NCBI GenBank assembly: GCA_030685235.1
Contig: MU839114.1
Coordinates: 248,001-312,000, forward strand
Length of the DNA: 64,000 nt
Origin: Copromyces sp. CBS 386.78
Taxonomy: Eukaryota > Ascomycota > Sordariomycetes > Sordariales > Sordariaceae
Direction of reading: 5' to 3'
Below, one piece after another: positions 34,735 to 44,321 of this stretch (the stretch's first letter is position 1; every line of letters begins with the position of its first letter). The notes beneath the pieces were generated by a model. It was not told the origin of the DNA and searched no databases. It worked only from the letters and a program-made list of their open reading frames with translations. A program made the position numbers and the translations under genes.

Positions 34735-35786
34735 ATGCGCGCGGCACTCCGATTGCTCGCGTCGGCCGCGACGGGTACGGTCCGCCCGTCGACCCGGTTC
34801 CTCAAGCCCGGCTCCCCGACGGGCCTGACGGGCCTCGGCACCCACCCGTCGCCGCGGTCGGCGCTGCTGTACCTCTACAATTACACCCTCGACAAGCTCA
34901 AGCAGATCCCCGAGCACTCGCTGTACCGCCAGTCCGTCGAGGCCCTGACCAAGCACCGCCTCGCCATCGTCGAGCAGTTTGTGCCCGACGGCTACGACGC
35001 CTGGCAGGAGCGCGCCCGCAAGCTGCTCGAGAAGCACAAGGGCGACCTCACCGCCCGCCAGTTCGACGGCCAGCATGCCCGCCTAGCCGAGGGCCCCGAC
35101 GGCCGCGTTTATTTCATCCGCCAGATGCTCACCCCGCGGGACTGGCGCGACGTCGAGTGGGATGGTGCCGTTCTCGATCCGCACTTTTCCTGGGTTCAGA
35201 CTGGCGACGAGAACGTGACCGTCACTTTCGGGCCGGAATACGAGGAAAAGCTGCCCGATGCCATTCGCACGGCTGTCAGGGAACTGCGCGAGCTTTATGC
35301 GAACAGGGAGGCGGACCCCGATGCCATTCGCACGGCTGTCGGGAAACTGCGCGAGCTTTATGCGAACTGGGAGGAGGAGGACTCCGATGCCTTTCGCACG
35401 GCTGTCAGGGAACTCGCTATCAAGGCGGGCGGTGTTGTTGCGGAGAAGAGTCCCGTCGAGTGGGAGTCGGAGCCGCCTTTGAGCGCTGAACAGTGCGTGT
35501 TCTTCCTGGTGCTGGATGCCTCGCAAGAAATATGCTGACATGTGGTGGTTTTCGTACAGGATCGCTGAGATGGAGGCCAGGCTTGGTTCTGGTCTGATTG
35601 AGGAGGTTGTTCAGGTTGCCGAGGGTGAGCTTAAGCTCGTGGATATCATGGCAAAGGCTAAGCCGTAAGTCTTGTCTCGTTTGAGCATCATACTGTTGGT
35701 CAGGTGGACTAACCCGTCACAGTTGGGAGGCTCTTGAGGAGCAGGCGCCAGAGGGTCAATGGACTTACTTTGAGCGCAAGCAGTAA
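34735..35786 (+). CDS. nuo29.9: NADH:ubiquinone oxidoreductase 29.9 kDa subunit (NDUFA5/B13 type)
   Basis: Exons 34735..35492, 35560..35664 and 35723..35786 give 308 residues. The N terminus MRAALRLLASAATGTVRP is an Arg/Ala/Ser presequence. The block LYLYNYTLDKLKQIPEHSLYRQSVEALTKHRL is the NDUFA5/ETC_C1 signature. The C terminus PWEALEEQAPEGQWTYFERK is conserved in fungi. The subunit is an accessory part of the matrix arm (Q module) of complex I. It is about 35 residues longer than the roughly 273-residue Neurospora protein I recall. The extra length is explained by an in-frame tandem duplication at 35254-35420: units of 21 and 22 residues with core DAIRTAVRELRELYAN, then a third partial copy. 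The intron positions keep frame. Confidence 0.92.
35254..35420 (+). repeat. In-frame tandem duplication inside the complex I subunit gene
   Basis: Unit 1 is 35254-35316 (63 nt), unit 2 is 35317-35382 (66 nt) and a third partial copy starts at 35383. Units 1 and 2 differ at only a few bases plus one codon gained, so the duplication looks recent. All unit lengths are multiples of three and the frame stays open. Confidence 0.93.
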
Positions 35787-36410
35787 ACAAATATCGACAG
35801 ACATGGAGAATGGGAACACAGGACCACTCTGGCTAAGATTGCCAGTTGCTTTACGAGCGTTATGAGAAAGGGAGGGGAGGGTATCTCTCAGTCAGTTGTA
35901 CCAATAATCATAGACTTTGGCAGGCGGGAATGAAATGTCCTCCCGGGGTGTCGAGGTTTGCATCATCAGCTTCATGGTTGAACAGCATGTGAAAACAAGT
36001 AACAACGTCTCTGTTTGGGTGACATGGTGTTAAGGTAGGTGTGGTGTAAGTGGCATAACTGAGGATGCTATATCGCCGAGTGGGTCTAAGACCCGTCTTG
36101 CAAAACATTCAACCACATAAAGCAAACCTCTAACAGCTCCTTGACAAAGAAAGGGATTATTGTGTTGGAACCAAAGGAAATCCTCTGTGTTTTCGTTTAC
36201 TTGATAAGTCATCCAAAGGTTAATTAATGCACGGTTCACGTGGCGGGGCTGACCAACTAAAGATTCTGTGATTGAGTTTTCTTTCACCCGCTTTCCAGTT
36301 CACGAAACTTTCACCAAAAAACATCGCAACATCACTTATCGATAATTACCCCCAAAAACAACCACAACTATCACCAACCTCAAATTCCACAATATTCAGT
36401 CATACACCCC
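35787..36410. other. Intergenic region between nuo29.9 and the RRN11-like gene
   Basis: The 624 bp between tandem genes hold the 3' UTR of the first and the promoter of the second. The last 110 bp are C/A-rich leader. Nothing else is recognised. Confidence 0.55.
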
Positions 36411-37973
36411 ATGGACCCTCGCTCCCCATCCAAGCGCAAACGCGCCCTCTCAACAACCTCTACGATCTACTCAACAGCCCCCTCCTCCTCAACCATCATC
36501 AACCCCCTCTCCCACCCCCCTTCCACCCTCAAACAATTTCTTCCAGCCGGTAACTCTTCCGACGCGCCCCTCCCATCTTCCATCTACCCCGACTTCCCCC
36601 ACCGACCACTCCCCTCTTCACCCACTTCATCCCACTCTCGCCCTTACTCCCGGTCCCGGTCCCGCTCCCGCCGCGACAGCTTCGCCTCCACTACCTATGA
36701 TCAAACCACCGACGCCGGCACCGCCACAGACGGATGGACCACGGACCCCGATTCAATCTCAGTCACCAGCACCGGCAAGCCTTATGCCAGCTCCAAGCGG
36801 GACCCCGTCCGCAGCACCGCCAAACTCCACAAAGCGCATCAATCGCGCGTCGGCCCGCTCGTGGCTATCATCCAGCGCTGCTTGGCCGAGGGGGACATAA
36901 CCTTGGCGAGGAGAGCGTTTGGTCTGCTGGTTAGGGCGGACGTCAATGGCCGGAAGGTGGATTTGCGGTTTGGGGGGTTTTGGGAGATGGGTGCTGAGAT
37001 CCTCATGCGGGCGGGCGAGGATAGGGAGGCAGCGCTTTCAAGGGACTTGTTTGGGGATGGGCATGGGCATGGGACGCAGCAGGAAGGTGGATTGGGTGAT
37101 GATGATGAAAGGGAAGACGGCGAAGACTCAAAAGAACGTCGGGAGCGGAAGAGATTGTTAAGAGCAGCCAAGAATCGCGAGCAGGTGAGGGCTTACTACG
37201 AAACGCTCATCAACTTGCACCCCTGGAGCCGGTTGCATCCGAACAAAATGGGTGCGTTGGATTTTTACCCGGCGCTGTTCGGGTTCGAGATGGAGGCTTG
37301 TTTTGCGGAACATGAATACGGGATCCAAGAACTCGACAGACAACCACTCGACCCTATGGAAGACGACGACGAAGACAGGTTCGGCAGAGACGAAATGCAA
37401 CTCGACGACGGATTCGGCCAGCCAGCACTTGATCCCCCAAGGTCCTCACCACCCTCCCCATCATCCTACTACCACCGAGTCAACAGGGAGCTGGATAATG
37501 TCCACCCCCTCTACCGCTCCCAACTAGAACAAGAAGAACAAGACTCACGCCGCCGCCCCGAAATCAGACGACGAAAAGAAAAAGAAAACTTGAGATTAAA
37601 AGGTCTCGAACAGATGCGAGACGTGGCGAGACGGATGGATGCCGTGATGGAAAATACGCCCTACAATAAAGACGGGGAGATGTTGAGACTCCGAGCCATG
37701 GTGGCGCTCTATGTGGGGGATTTGTCGGTGGCTGTGCCTGCTTTACAACAAGAGAAGGGGGTGGAGGAGAGGATTATGGAGGAAGAGGGGAGGAGGGCAC
37801 AGAAGACTGAGAGGGATAGGGCGAGGGTGTTGTTTATGAAGATGAGGGAGATGAGAGGGGGGAAGTTGGAGGAGGGGGATGAGTGGATTTTGGAGTTGAT
37901 TAGTGGTGATGGTGGTGATGGTGATGTAGAGGAGGACAGAGGTAGAGGTATGTTTTCTCTACCCTTGAGGTGA
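36411..37973 (+). CDS. rrn11: RNA polymerase I initiation factor Rrn11-like protein
   Basis: A single exon of 520 residues. The N-terminal 140 residues are Ser/Pro/Thr-rich with a nuclear-signal-like start (SPSKRKR) and an SR stretch (SRPYSRSRSRSRR). The conserved part starts HQSRVGPLVAIIQRCLAEGDITLARRAFGLLVRADVNGR and continues GFWEMGAEILMR, then AYYETLINLHPWSRLHPNKMGALDFYPALFGFEM. This helical, TPR-like pattern is that of fungal RRN11, a core-factor subunit with TBP-binding role at the rDNA promoter. The match is from memory of the family and is moderately firm. Low-complexity acidic/basic stretches (GHGHGTQQEGG, EQEEQDSRRRPEIRRRKEKE) are inserted. The C terminus is charged and poorly conserved. 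Confidence 0.8.
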   Translation: MDPRSPSKRKRALSTTSTIYSTAPSSSTIINPLSHPPSTLKQFLPAGNSSDAPLPSSIYPDFPHRPLPSSPTSSHSRPYSRSRSRSRRDSFASTTYDQTTDAGTATDGWTTDPDSISVTSTGKPYASSKRDPVRSTAKLHKAHQSRVGPLVAIIQRCLAEGDITLARRAFGLLVRADVNGRKVDLRFGGFWEMGAEILMRAGEDREAALSRDLFGDGHGHGTQQEGGLGDDDEREDGEDSKERRERKRLLRAAKNREQVRAYYETLINLHPWSRLHPNKMGALDFYPALFGFEMEACFAEHEYGIQELDRQPLDPMEDDDEDRFGRDEMQLDDGFGQPALDPPRSSPPSPSSYYHRVNRELDNVHPLYRSQLEQEEQDSRRRPEIRRRKEKENLRLKGLEQMRDVARRMDAVMENTPYNKDGEMLRLRAMVALYVGDLSVAVPALQQEKGVEERIMEEEGRRAQKTERDRARVLFMKMREMRGGKLEEGDEWILELISGDGGDGDVEEDRGRGMFSLPLR

Positions 37974-38224
37974 GCTGGGATTATTAGTCCATGAAGCTGA
38001 TGTTGAATACCTTGAGCAGCGTGACCGGCCAATACAAGATAAGTATGTATGTATGCCATGGCCATCTGATCAAGTCTTGTTATCTATGCTCCCAAAACCA
38101 TCAAACACTTCTCTCTCAAATCATCTATACCGTACCCCTTTCCTTTTTAACAAATGTCCAATCCCCCTTTTTTCATCTCATCCTTTCCCTCATCTTTCCT
38201 CCACCCTCCTCCCACTTTACATCT

Positions 38225-40437
38225 TCACTTCCCCCACCTCTGAAAAATCATGGCCCGATTCGAGTTTCCCACCACAACACACCAATCCCCCTCGGGACTC
38301 CACGCCACCTGTCTCCCCACGAAATGCTGTCCCTTGCCATCAACCATGACCGTCTTATGCGGTTTGATCTCGTTATGCGAGTCTGTTATATCGCACTGGT
38401 CGTTCCACTCGTCGATTTGCTTCTGCGTGTATCCTCCTAATCCGATGGCTGGGGGTCTGTTTGCCGTACCGGCAGCAGCAGCAGCAGCAGCAGCAGCGGT
38501 AGCAGTAGCAGCAGTAGCAGTAGCGGCGGTGGCCGTAGCCGTGGTGGCAGTAGATCCCCTCGAGCCCGGTCTCTCGCGCGAGCTCGAACCTGGTCTACCA
38601 CTCCCAGCACCACTCCCAGCAGCACTACCACCAGCAGAAGCAGCAGCAGCAGCAGCAGCAGCAGAAAGCAAAGTCTCAGGATCAGGACTAGTGGACGTCC
38701 CGGTACCCAGTCTTCCTGATGCGCGCCCAGTAGCAGTAGCAGTAGCAGCAGCAGCAGCAGCAGCAGTATCCATCGCCGCCGTTTTTCGGGGAGCCTTTCT
38801 AGCAGGCATCCACCCCGGCCGTTGCACCGGATCCCCCTCTTTGTCGGCCTCCTTTACCTCTTGCTTGAAGCGGTTCCAGGATCCCAACCGGCTCAGATCC
38901 CAAAACATGAATTTGTTCTTGGCATTGCAGAACGCCAGGACGGGATGTTTCCCTCTTGCGTGGAGCACTTTGAAGCGCAGGTAGAACTGCCCTTTGCAAT
39001 CGACGGTTTTGAACTGCACGAGGCGGGTGAAGTACGAGGGGCGGGTTGCCGGAGAAAGATCCGCGGCTTGCCAGAATGCGGACCGAGTCAGCTTGGAGGG
39101 GTCGAATGTTGTTGGGGCTGTTTCTAGGGGTAGTGTTGTTGGTGGTGGGTTTTCGTCGTCGTCGTCGTCGGGAAGGAGGAGAGGGGGAGAGGGAGAGGGG
39201 GAGGGATGGGGGGAGGGATGAGAGGAGGAGGAGGGGGAGGGGGCAGAGGGGGAGGACGACGAAAAACCCGAGATGGACCAGAGGACTATGGTCTCCTCCC
39301 AACACGCCCTACTCAAAATCAGGTCTCCAAAAAAGCTGACGCAATCCACCAGACTGTTGTGGATTTCTTTTGTCGAGAAATGCGGGTAGTGGATGACCTG
39401 CGGGTGAGTGACATGGTCCTTGGGACAAGGGGGGATAGTCCAGAGATTAATAGTTTGGTCGTGGCCTGCTGACAGGAGATAGCGGCCCGTGTCGTGGAAG
39501 GAGATGCTCAAAAGATCCCAGATGTGTGCGTCGCCTCCCAAGATGAACATGCAGGGCTGCGCAGAGTGGATGGGCAAGAGGGACCAGAGGCGGACGGTGG
39601 TGTCGTCAGAGCAGGAGGCGATGAGAGAGGGGACCAGCGGGGAGGTGACGAGGTCGTTTATGCCGCCGCCGTGGCCGACCAACGTCTACTTTGTATCAGT
39701 GACCGGTAATCGAAATGGTTGAGAAGAGAGGAGAGGGAAACTGACCTTGACTAACTTGCCCTCCTTAACATCGTATACTTTCACTTTTGCATCTGCTCCA
39801 GCTATACAAAGCCATGGTTGGCCAGTCTCCAAGTCTTTGGACCAGCAGCAGGAACAGTTTGCTGCGTTTTCCTATGATCACCGCATCAGCATTTCCACCC
39901 CTTTGCTGCCCACTGTATTGAAAGAGATACTCACATCATCATCCCTGATAAGCTTCAACACCTCGACAGGATTGGTACTGCTGTCTGCGTTTTGGGTGAT
40001 GCGGCATATGATTACCTGGGGTTACTAATTAGCATGAGGGTCATTTATAAAATAGGTACAAGAAACAGAGATGAATCAAACGTACATGCTTCTTACTCGT
40101 GATTGCGAATATTGGCGGTGCGCCAGGCGGGTTATACGGGTAGAACTTGACGTCGAAGAATTCTGTGCAAGTTTTGTTAGTCGAGGTCTCACACACAAGG
40201 CCCATAAATGGACGAAAGTGAGAAAAGTGATGCCACGCCGACTTACCGTGTGCTATCGATTCTCCTGAAACGGGATCTTTCCAGTCGTCCTGTTAACGTT
40301 TTTGTCAGTTTGGGGCTTTCATCTTTGGTTCGGGGACGTATGTAAAAGTGTCATACCTGAAAGTTGATGGAAGCCCTCAGCTTGGGCAACTCCCACTCGT
40401 TCGAGGATGGGGGCTTATTTGAGGGCATCGCTGTCAT
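38225..40437 (-). CDS. eed: Polycomb repressive complex 2 subunit EED (WD40)
   Basis: Six exons (40357..40437, 40247..40289, 40086..40162, 39935..40015, 39746..39871, 38225..39685) encode 622 residues. The blocks SINFQDDWKDPVSGESIAH, FDVKFYPYNPPGAPPIFA, TGQPWLCIAGADAKVKVYDV, LVGHGGGINDL and SFHDTGRYLLSAGHDQTINLW are those of EED/ESC. EED folds as a seven-blade WD40 propeller. It binds H3K27me3 through an aromatic cage and activates the SET-domain methyltransferase of PRC2. In Neurospora PRC2 silences subtelomeric genes (family knowledge). The last two blades are separated by an unusually long Ala/Thr/Gly/Ser insertion (encoded at about 38470-38790) with several polyalanine runs. Other low-complexity insertions are Ser/Pro-rich and Asp-rich (about 39130-39260). 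The 3' end converges with the RRN11-like gene, 251 bp away. Confidence 0.93.
38468..38790. repeat. Trinucleotide-repeat tract encoding polyalanine in EED
   Basis: Clusters of AGC/GCA-type triplets on the plus strand (38468-38525, 38630-38670, 38730-38772) read as Ala-rich runs on the coding minus strand. The repeats are imperfect and interrupted by Thr, Gly and Ser codons. They lie within the propeller-coding region. Confidence 0.88.
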
Positions 40438-40984
40438 GGTTCAATCAATCAAGGTCGGGGCAATGCATCAGATTCCCTTCAGGTTCGACCCAAGTGGTGA
40501 AAGGTAGTCTATGTTGCCGTACAATACTTCCACATTCATGGCCATCAAGGTGTTTGTAGTTGACGAGATGCTCGAGCACACGCGTTGCGGGACGCGACGT
40601 GCGCTGGATGTACATAAAGTGAAGTTCGGGAGCTGAAAGGTACATGTTCGGTACTTCATTACGCACGGGACCTTGACCTGTTATTACGTACCCTCCATGT
40701 ACCTCACAACGACATCCCATCACCCCGTTTGGCAAGCACATCAGAACAACATTCAAGGTTTCCAATCACCAAAAACTCAATTTTGTTCAAACAATATATG
40801 TATTCATTTCCCCAGTGAAAAAGAACAAAAAGCCACCTATGAGAAACCAACCGGTTCAGCTAAAAAAAGAAAATCCCTCTCTATCTAGTACGTGGACGTC
40901 AGAATGCTTTTTGTTATGCCAGAAAATTACGCCTTTTGTCAACCCAGAACAAGAAATTTGCAACCATTTGCAACAAAGTCAAGC
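40438..40984. other. Upstream region of eed and 3' region of the NCL1 gene
   Basis: About 550 bp hold the eed promoter and the NCL1 3' UTR; both genes are on the minus strand. No gene is seen. Confidence 0.55.
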
Positions 40985-43791
40985 TTAAGCAGTAGGCTCC
41001 TCCTCCTTCATAGCGACATCGCCTTGGGCATCCTTAACCTCGGCAGCGGAACCCTCAACAGGAACAGAGACATCAGTCTGCATCTCCACGGGGGCCTCCT
41101 CAACCTTGACATCCACAGGGGTGGTGGTCTCAGTCTCCTCGGCCTTGATCTCCTCCGTCTCGCCCTCCTTCTTGGCCTCGGCCTCCCCCTCCCCCTTGGG
41201 GACATCCCTCTTGATACCCATGTTGATCAAGGGAGTGGTATCGTTGTAAATACGGAGCAACATCGCACTGCGATCCTCCTTGGGCAACATGAGGTTCAAA
41301 GACTGGAAACTCTTCCACAGAGGGAGAGCCATGTGCTCGTTGAACTCCGGGTCGGTGCCATCAGGCTCCACGCGGAGGACGCAGCATCCGAGAGCCAAGT
41401 CGCGGACGCGCTCGCCAATCTCGTCGAGCTTCTCCCACTCGCCGTTGGCGATCTTGGGAAACATCTCAATGAGCAGCCTCTTGAGCGTCTCCTTCTTCTT
41501 GAGCACGACGACGCGCTCGGCCCCGACGTAGCCATGGAGGATGGGCATACCCTCGGACTGAATGCGCCAGCGGCAGACCTCAGCCGAAGGAGCATCCTGC
41601 TTGACGTACATCTTGACACCACCGTGAATGAACTTGACGCCACGGCCCTCGTTCATGACGAGAATGTCACGCACGAGAGCGCTGGTGTAGTAGATGGCCT
41701 TGGCGGGCTCGCCCGTGGCGTTGCGGATCATGTAGCGATCCGAGGGGAAGCGGGAAGAGATCTTGTAGAAGTCGGCAATGTTCTTGATCACCTCGTGGTC
41801 GGCGGGGAGGTACTTGAAGGGCTCCTCATAAGGGCCCTGCTGCTTCTGCTTGCGCTCTGGCTGGGCCTCACCCTCCTTGGGAGCCTCTTTGGGAGTCTCA
41901 GCAGGGGTCTCGGAAGCCTCCTCCTTGACAGCGGGCTCAACGGGGGCAACCTCCTCAGCCTTGACCTCCTCGACGGGAGCAGCGGGAGCCTCCTCGATCA
42001 CAACATCCTCGGTCTTGGCAGCCTCATCAGCCTCAGTCTTCTGCTTCTTAGCCTCCTCAGTGTTCTCAGCCTCCTCCAAGGGGCGCTTGGGAGCCTGCTT
42101 CTTCTCCTTCGGCCTGATCTCCTCGGGCTTGGCCTTAAACTCGGCCTTCTTCTGAAGCACAGTGATGAAGAAACCACCGGTATCCTGCTGGTGGGCGTAG
42201 ACGCGCATGCATCTCTCGAGAGGGAGGTCGGCGCAAATGCTGTCCTCGGGACGGGGGAACATGGACTCGACGAGACGGCTGGGGGCGATGCCGTCCGCAG
42301 TGGACTTGGTGTGCTCCTCAACCTCCTGCCAGCTGTTCCAGACACGGCCGGTCTTGTCCATGATCTGCCACTTGCGCATACCAGGCTTGCGCTGGAGCAG
42401 AGGGAGCTGGTCGGCGCAGTCGACAATCTCGATCTTGTCGGTACCACCGCAGCGCTCGATGGCGGCGGCGACAACGGACTCGTTCTCGACGGGGTTCATG
42501 GAGCAGGTGGAGTAGACCATGCGGCCGCCGGGCTTGAGCATCTGGAGAGCACGCACGAGGATGCGGACCTGAGTAAGGTGCAGACCCAAGGCAGCAGCAG
42601 GAGCCCAGTCCTTCCAGAGGTTGACGTTCTTCCTGAGGGTACCGTCGCCGGAGCAGGGAACATCGGCCAAGATACGGTCGAACTTGAGGTAGTTGGGCTT
42701 GGTAGGGTCCTCGGGGTTGGGTATCCTGAGGGAGGGGTACATGGTGGCGTCGTGGTTGGTGACGATCATGTTGGGGGAAGAGAGACGCTTCAGCTGATGG
42801 ATCAGCATGTGGGATCTCTTGTAGTCGGCATCGTTGGCAATGAGCATGCCGGTAGCTCTGCCGTCGTCGCTGGGGTCGGCCTCGAGGCGGGCGGCGTCCT
42901 CATCGGCGCTCTTGATCTCGTCGACGGAACCGCCGAACTGCTTGATGACGTGACGGATTCTGGCCTCCTCGCCGCGGTGGATCATCTCAAGGAGCTGAGC
43001 GGCCTTGCTGCCGGGGGCGGCGCACATGTCGAGGACGGTCATACCGGGGCGGAGATCCATGAGAAGGGGAGGAATCATGGACACGACCTCCTGGCGGGAG
43101 ATGTTGCCGACGCTGGTCTCGGAAACCAAGAACTTCTGGAAGGCGGAGAAGGGAGGGAACTTGCGGACCACGTTCTTGGGGGTGGTCATCCACCAGGCGA
43201 GGCCGTCGGGGTACCAGGGCACAGCCTTGGGGGGCTCGACGATGGCGCCATCGTACGTGATTCTGGTGATTTCGGGAATGTAGCGGGTCTGGAGGAGGTT
43301 CTTGACGGCGAGAGCGTGTCTGTGGAAGAGATGGTAAGCAATAGGTTAGATGGACGACCAAAGGTGCCAGGACAAGGTGACTGTACCCCTTGGAACCGCA
43401 GAATCTGAAGCTGTTGGGGAGCTCCCTCTTCAGGGCAGCCCAGAACTGCTCACGCTCCTCCTCGGGAAGCTGGAGAAGGTCGTTGTAGTAGCGTTCGAGC
43501 TTATCGTTCTGCTTGACGACCTCGGGGTATCTGGTGTAGGGCTGATGACCACCGCGGTTGTCATTGTTATCACGGCTACGCTTGCCGCCACGACCACCAC
43601 CACGGCCCTTCTGTTAACACACACACATCGGTCAGTATACGTCACACTTGACAAGGTTGAGGATTGCATCACTACAGCAATGGGACTGGAGCATGGCAAG
43701 GTCGAAGAAGGATCAAGCGAAAAAAAGAAGAAGAAAAAAAAAAAGGATTGGGATGGTTGGTACGTACTCTAAAATTACCACCGCGACCCAT
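40985..43791 (-). CDS. ncl1: tRNA (cytosine-5)-methyltransferase NCL1/TRM4 (NSUN2 family)
   Basis: Exons 43768..43791, 43387..43610 and 40985..43319 encode 860 residues. The N terminus is Gly/Arg-rich (MGRGGNFRKGRGGGRGGKR), which suits RNA binding. The SAM motif CAAPGSK lies at about 182-188. The two catalytic cysteines are in PCSGDG (C305) and STCSMNP (C355), the RCMT pair. VPWYPDGLAWW is typical of TRM4/NSUN2. The enzyme makes m5C at positions 34, 40, 48 and 49 of tRNAs in the nucleus (yeast knowledge). The C-terminal 150 residues are Lys/Glu/Pro/Ala-rich (PEEIRPKEKK, AEEVAPVEPAV) and probably disordered. The first coding exon is 24 nt. Confidence 0.94.
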
Positions 43792-44321
43792 GTTTGAGAG
43801 ATTCGCAATTGAGGATAGAAAGCTCTGTCCAGTTGCGATACTCAAGTTCGGCAACCGGAGTCGTGTTGGAGGAAGGAGAAAAAAAAGTGACATGCGGCAA
43901 CGGAACGCCAGCCAGTCTCTATCGCGTGCAAGTCGAGACTCCAACAAAAATCCAAAGCCGCAAACTTAAAATGTGGGGGTGGGGGACTAGGCACTGCGCT
44001 AACAGATGGATCTTGAGGATTGCGTGTTGTGATTGGTTATTATTCTGCATGAAGCTATTATAAGAGATCCACCATGTTTACAGGCTAGCCGGGTAGGGCT
44101 AGCGGGGTTGCTTCCAAGGTTAACGTTCCTTATCAGTTGACTGCTGATAAGGAGTCAAGGGTCCATCCAACCACCAAGCAGTGAACGTACCAACTACCAG
44201 TGGTTGCATCAGGTCAGACTTGGTATCTACTTGAGGTTCATGTTCTGGAGAACCGAGTAGAGTAAGGATTGGGTATCTCATGCTAAAGTTCTTCTGGGAG
44301 CTGTGTCTGACAAGAGTCTGT
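43792..44321. other. Upstream region of the NCL1 gene and 3' region of the Obg gene
   Basis: About 530 bp hold the NCL1 promoter and the Obg gene 3' UTR; both genes are on the minus strand. No further feature is recognised. Confidence 0.55.

Noticed and set aside
34584..35489. A 301-codon open frame overlapping the complex I subunit gene in another frame
   Set aside because: Arg/Pro/Gly-rich alternative-frame shadow; the real frame has a presequence and NDUFA5 blocks.
40892..43408. An 838-codon open frame on the plus strand opposite the NCL1 gene
   Set aside because: It is a mirror of a strongly C-ending coding frame: Leu/Val/Gly-rich, with no domain, while the minus strand encodes a complete NSUN2-family enzyme.
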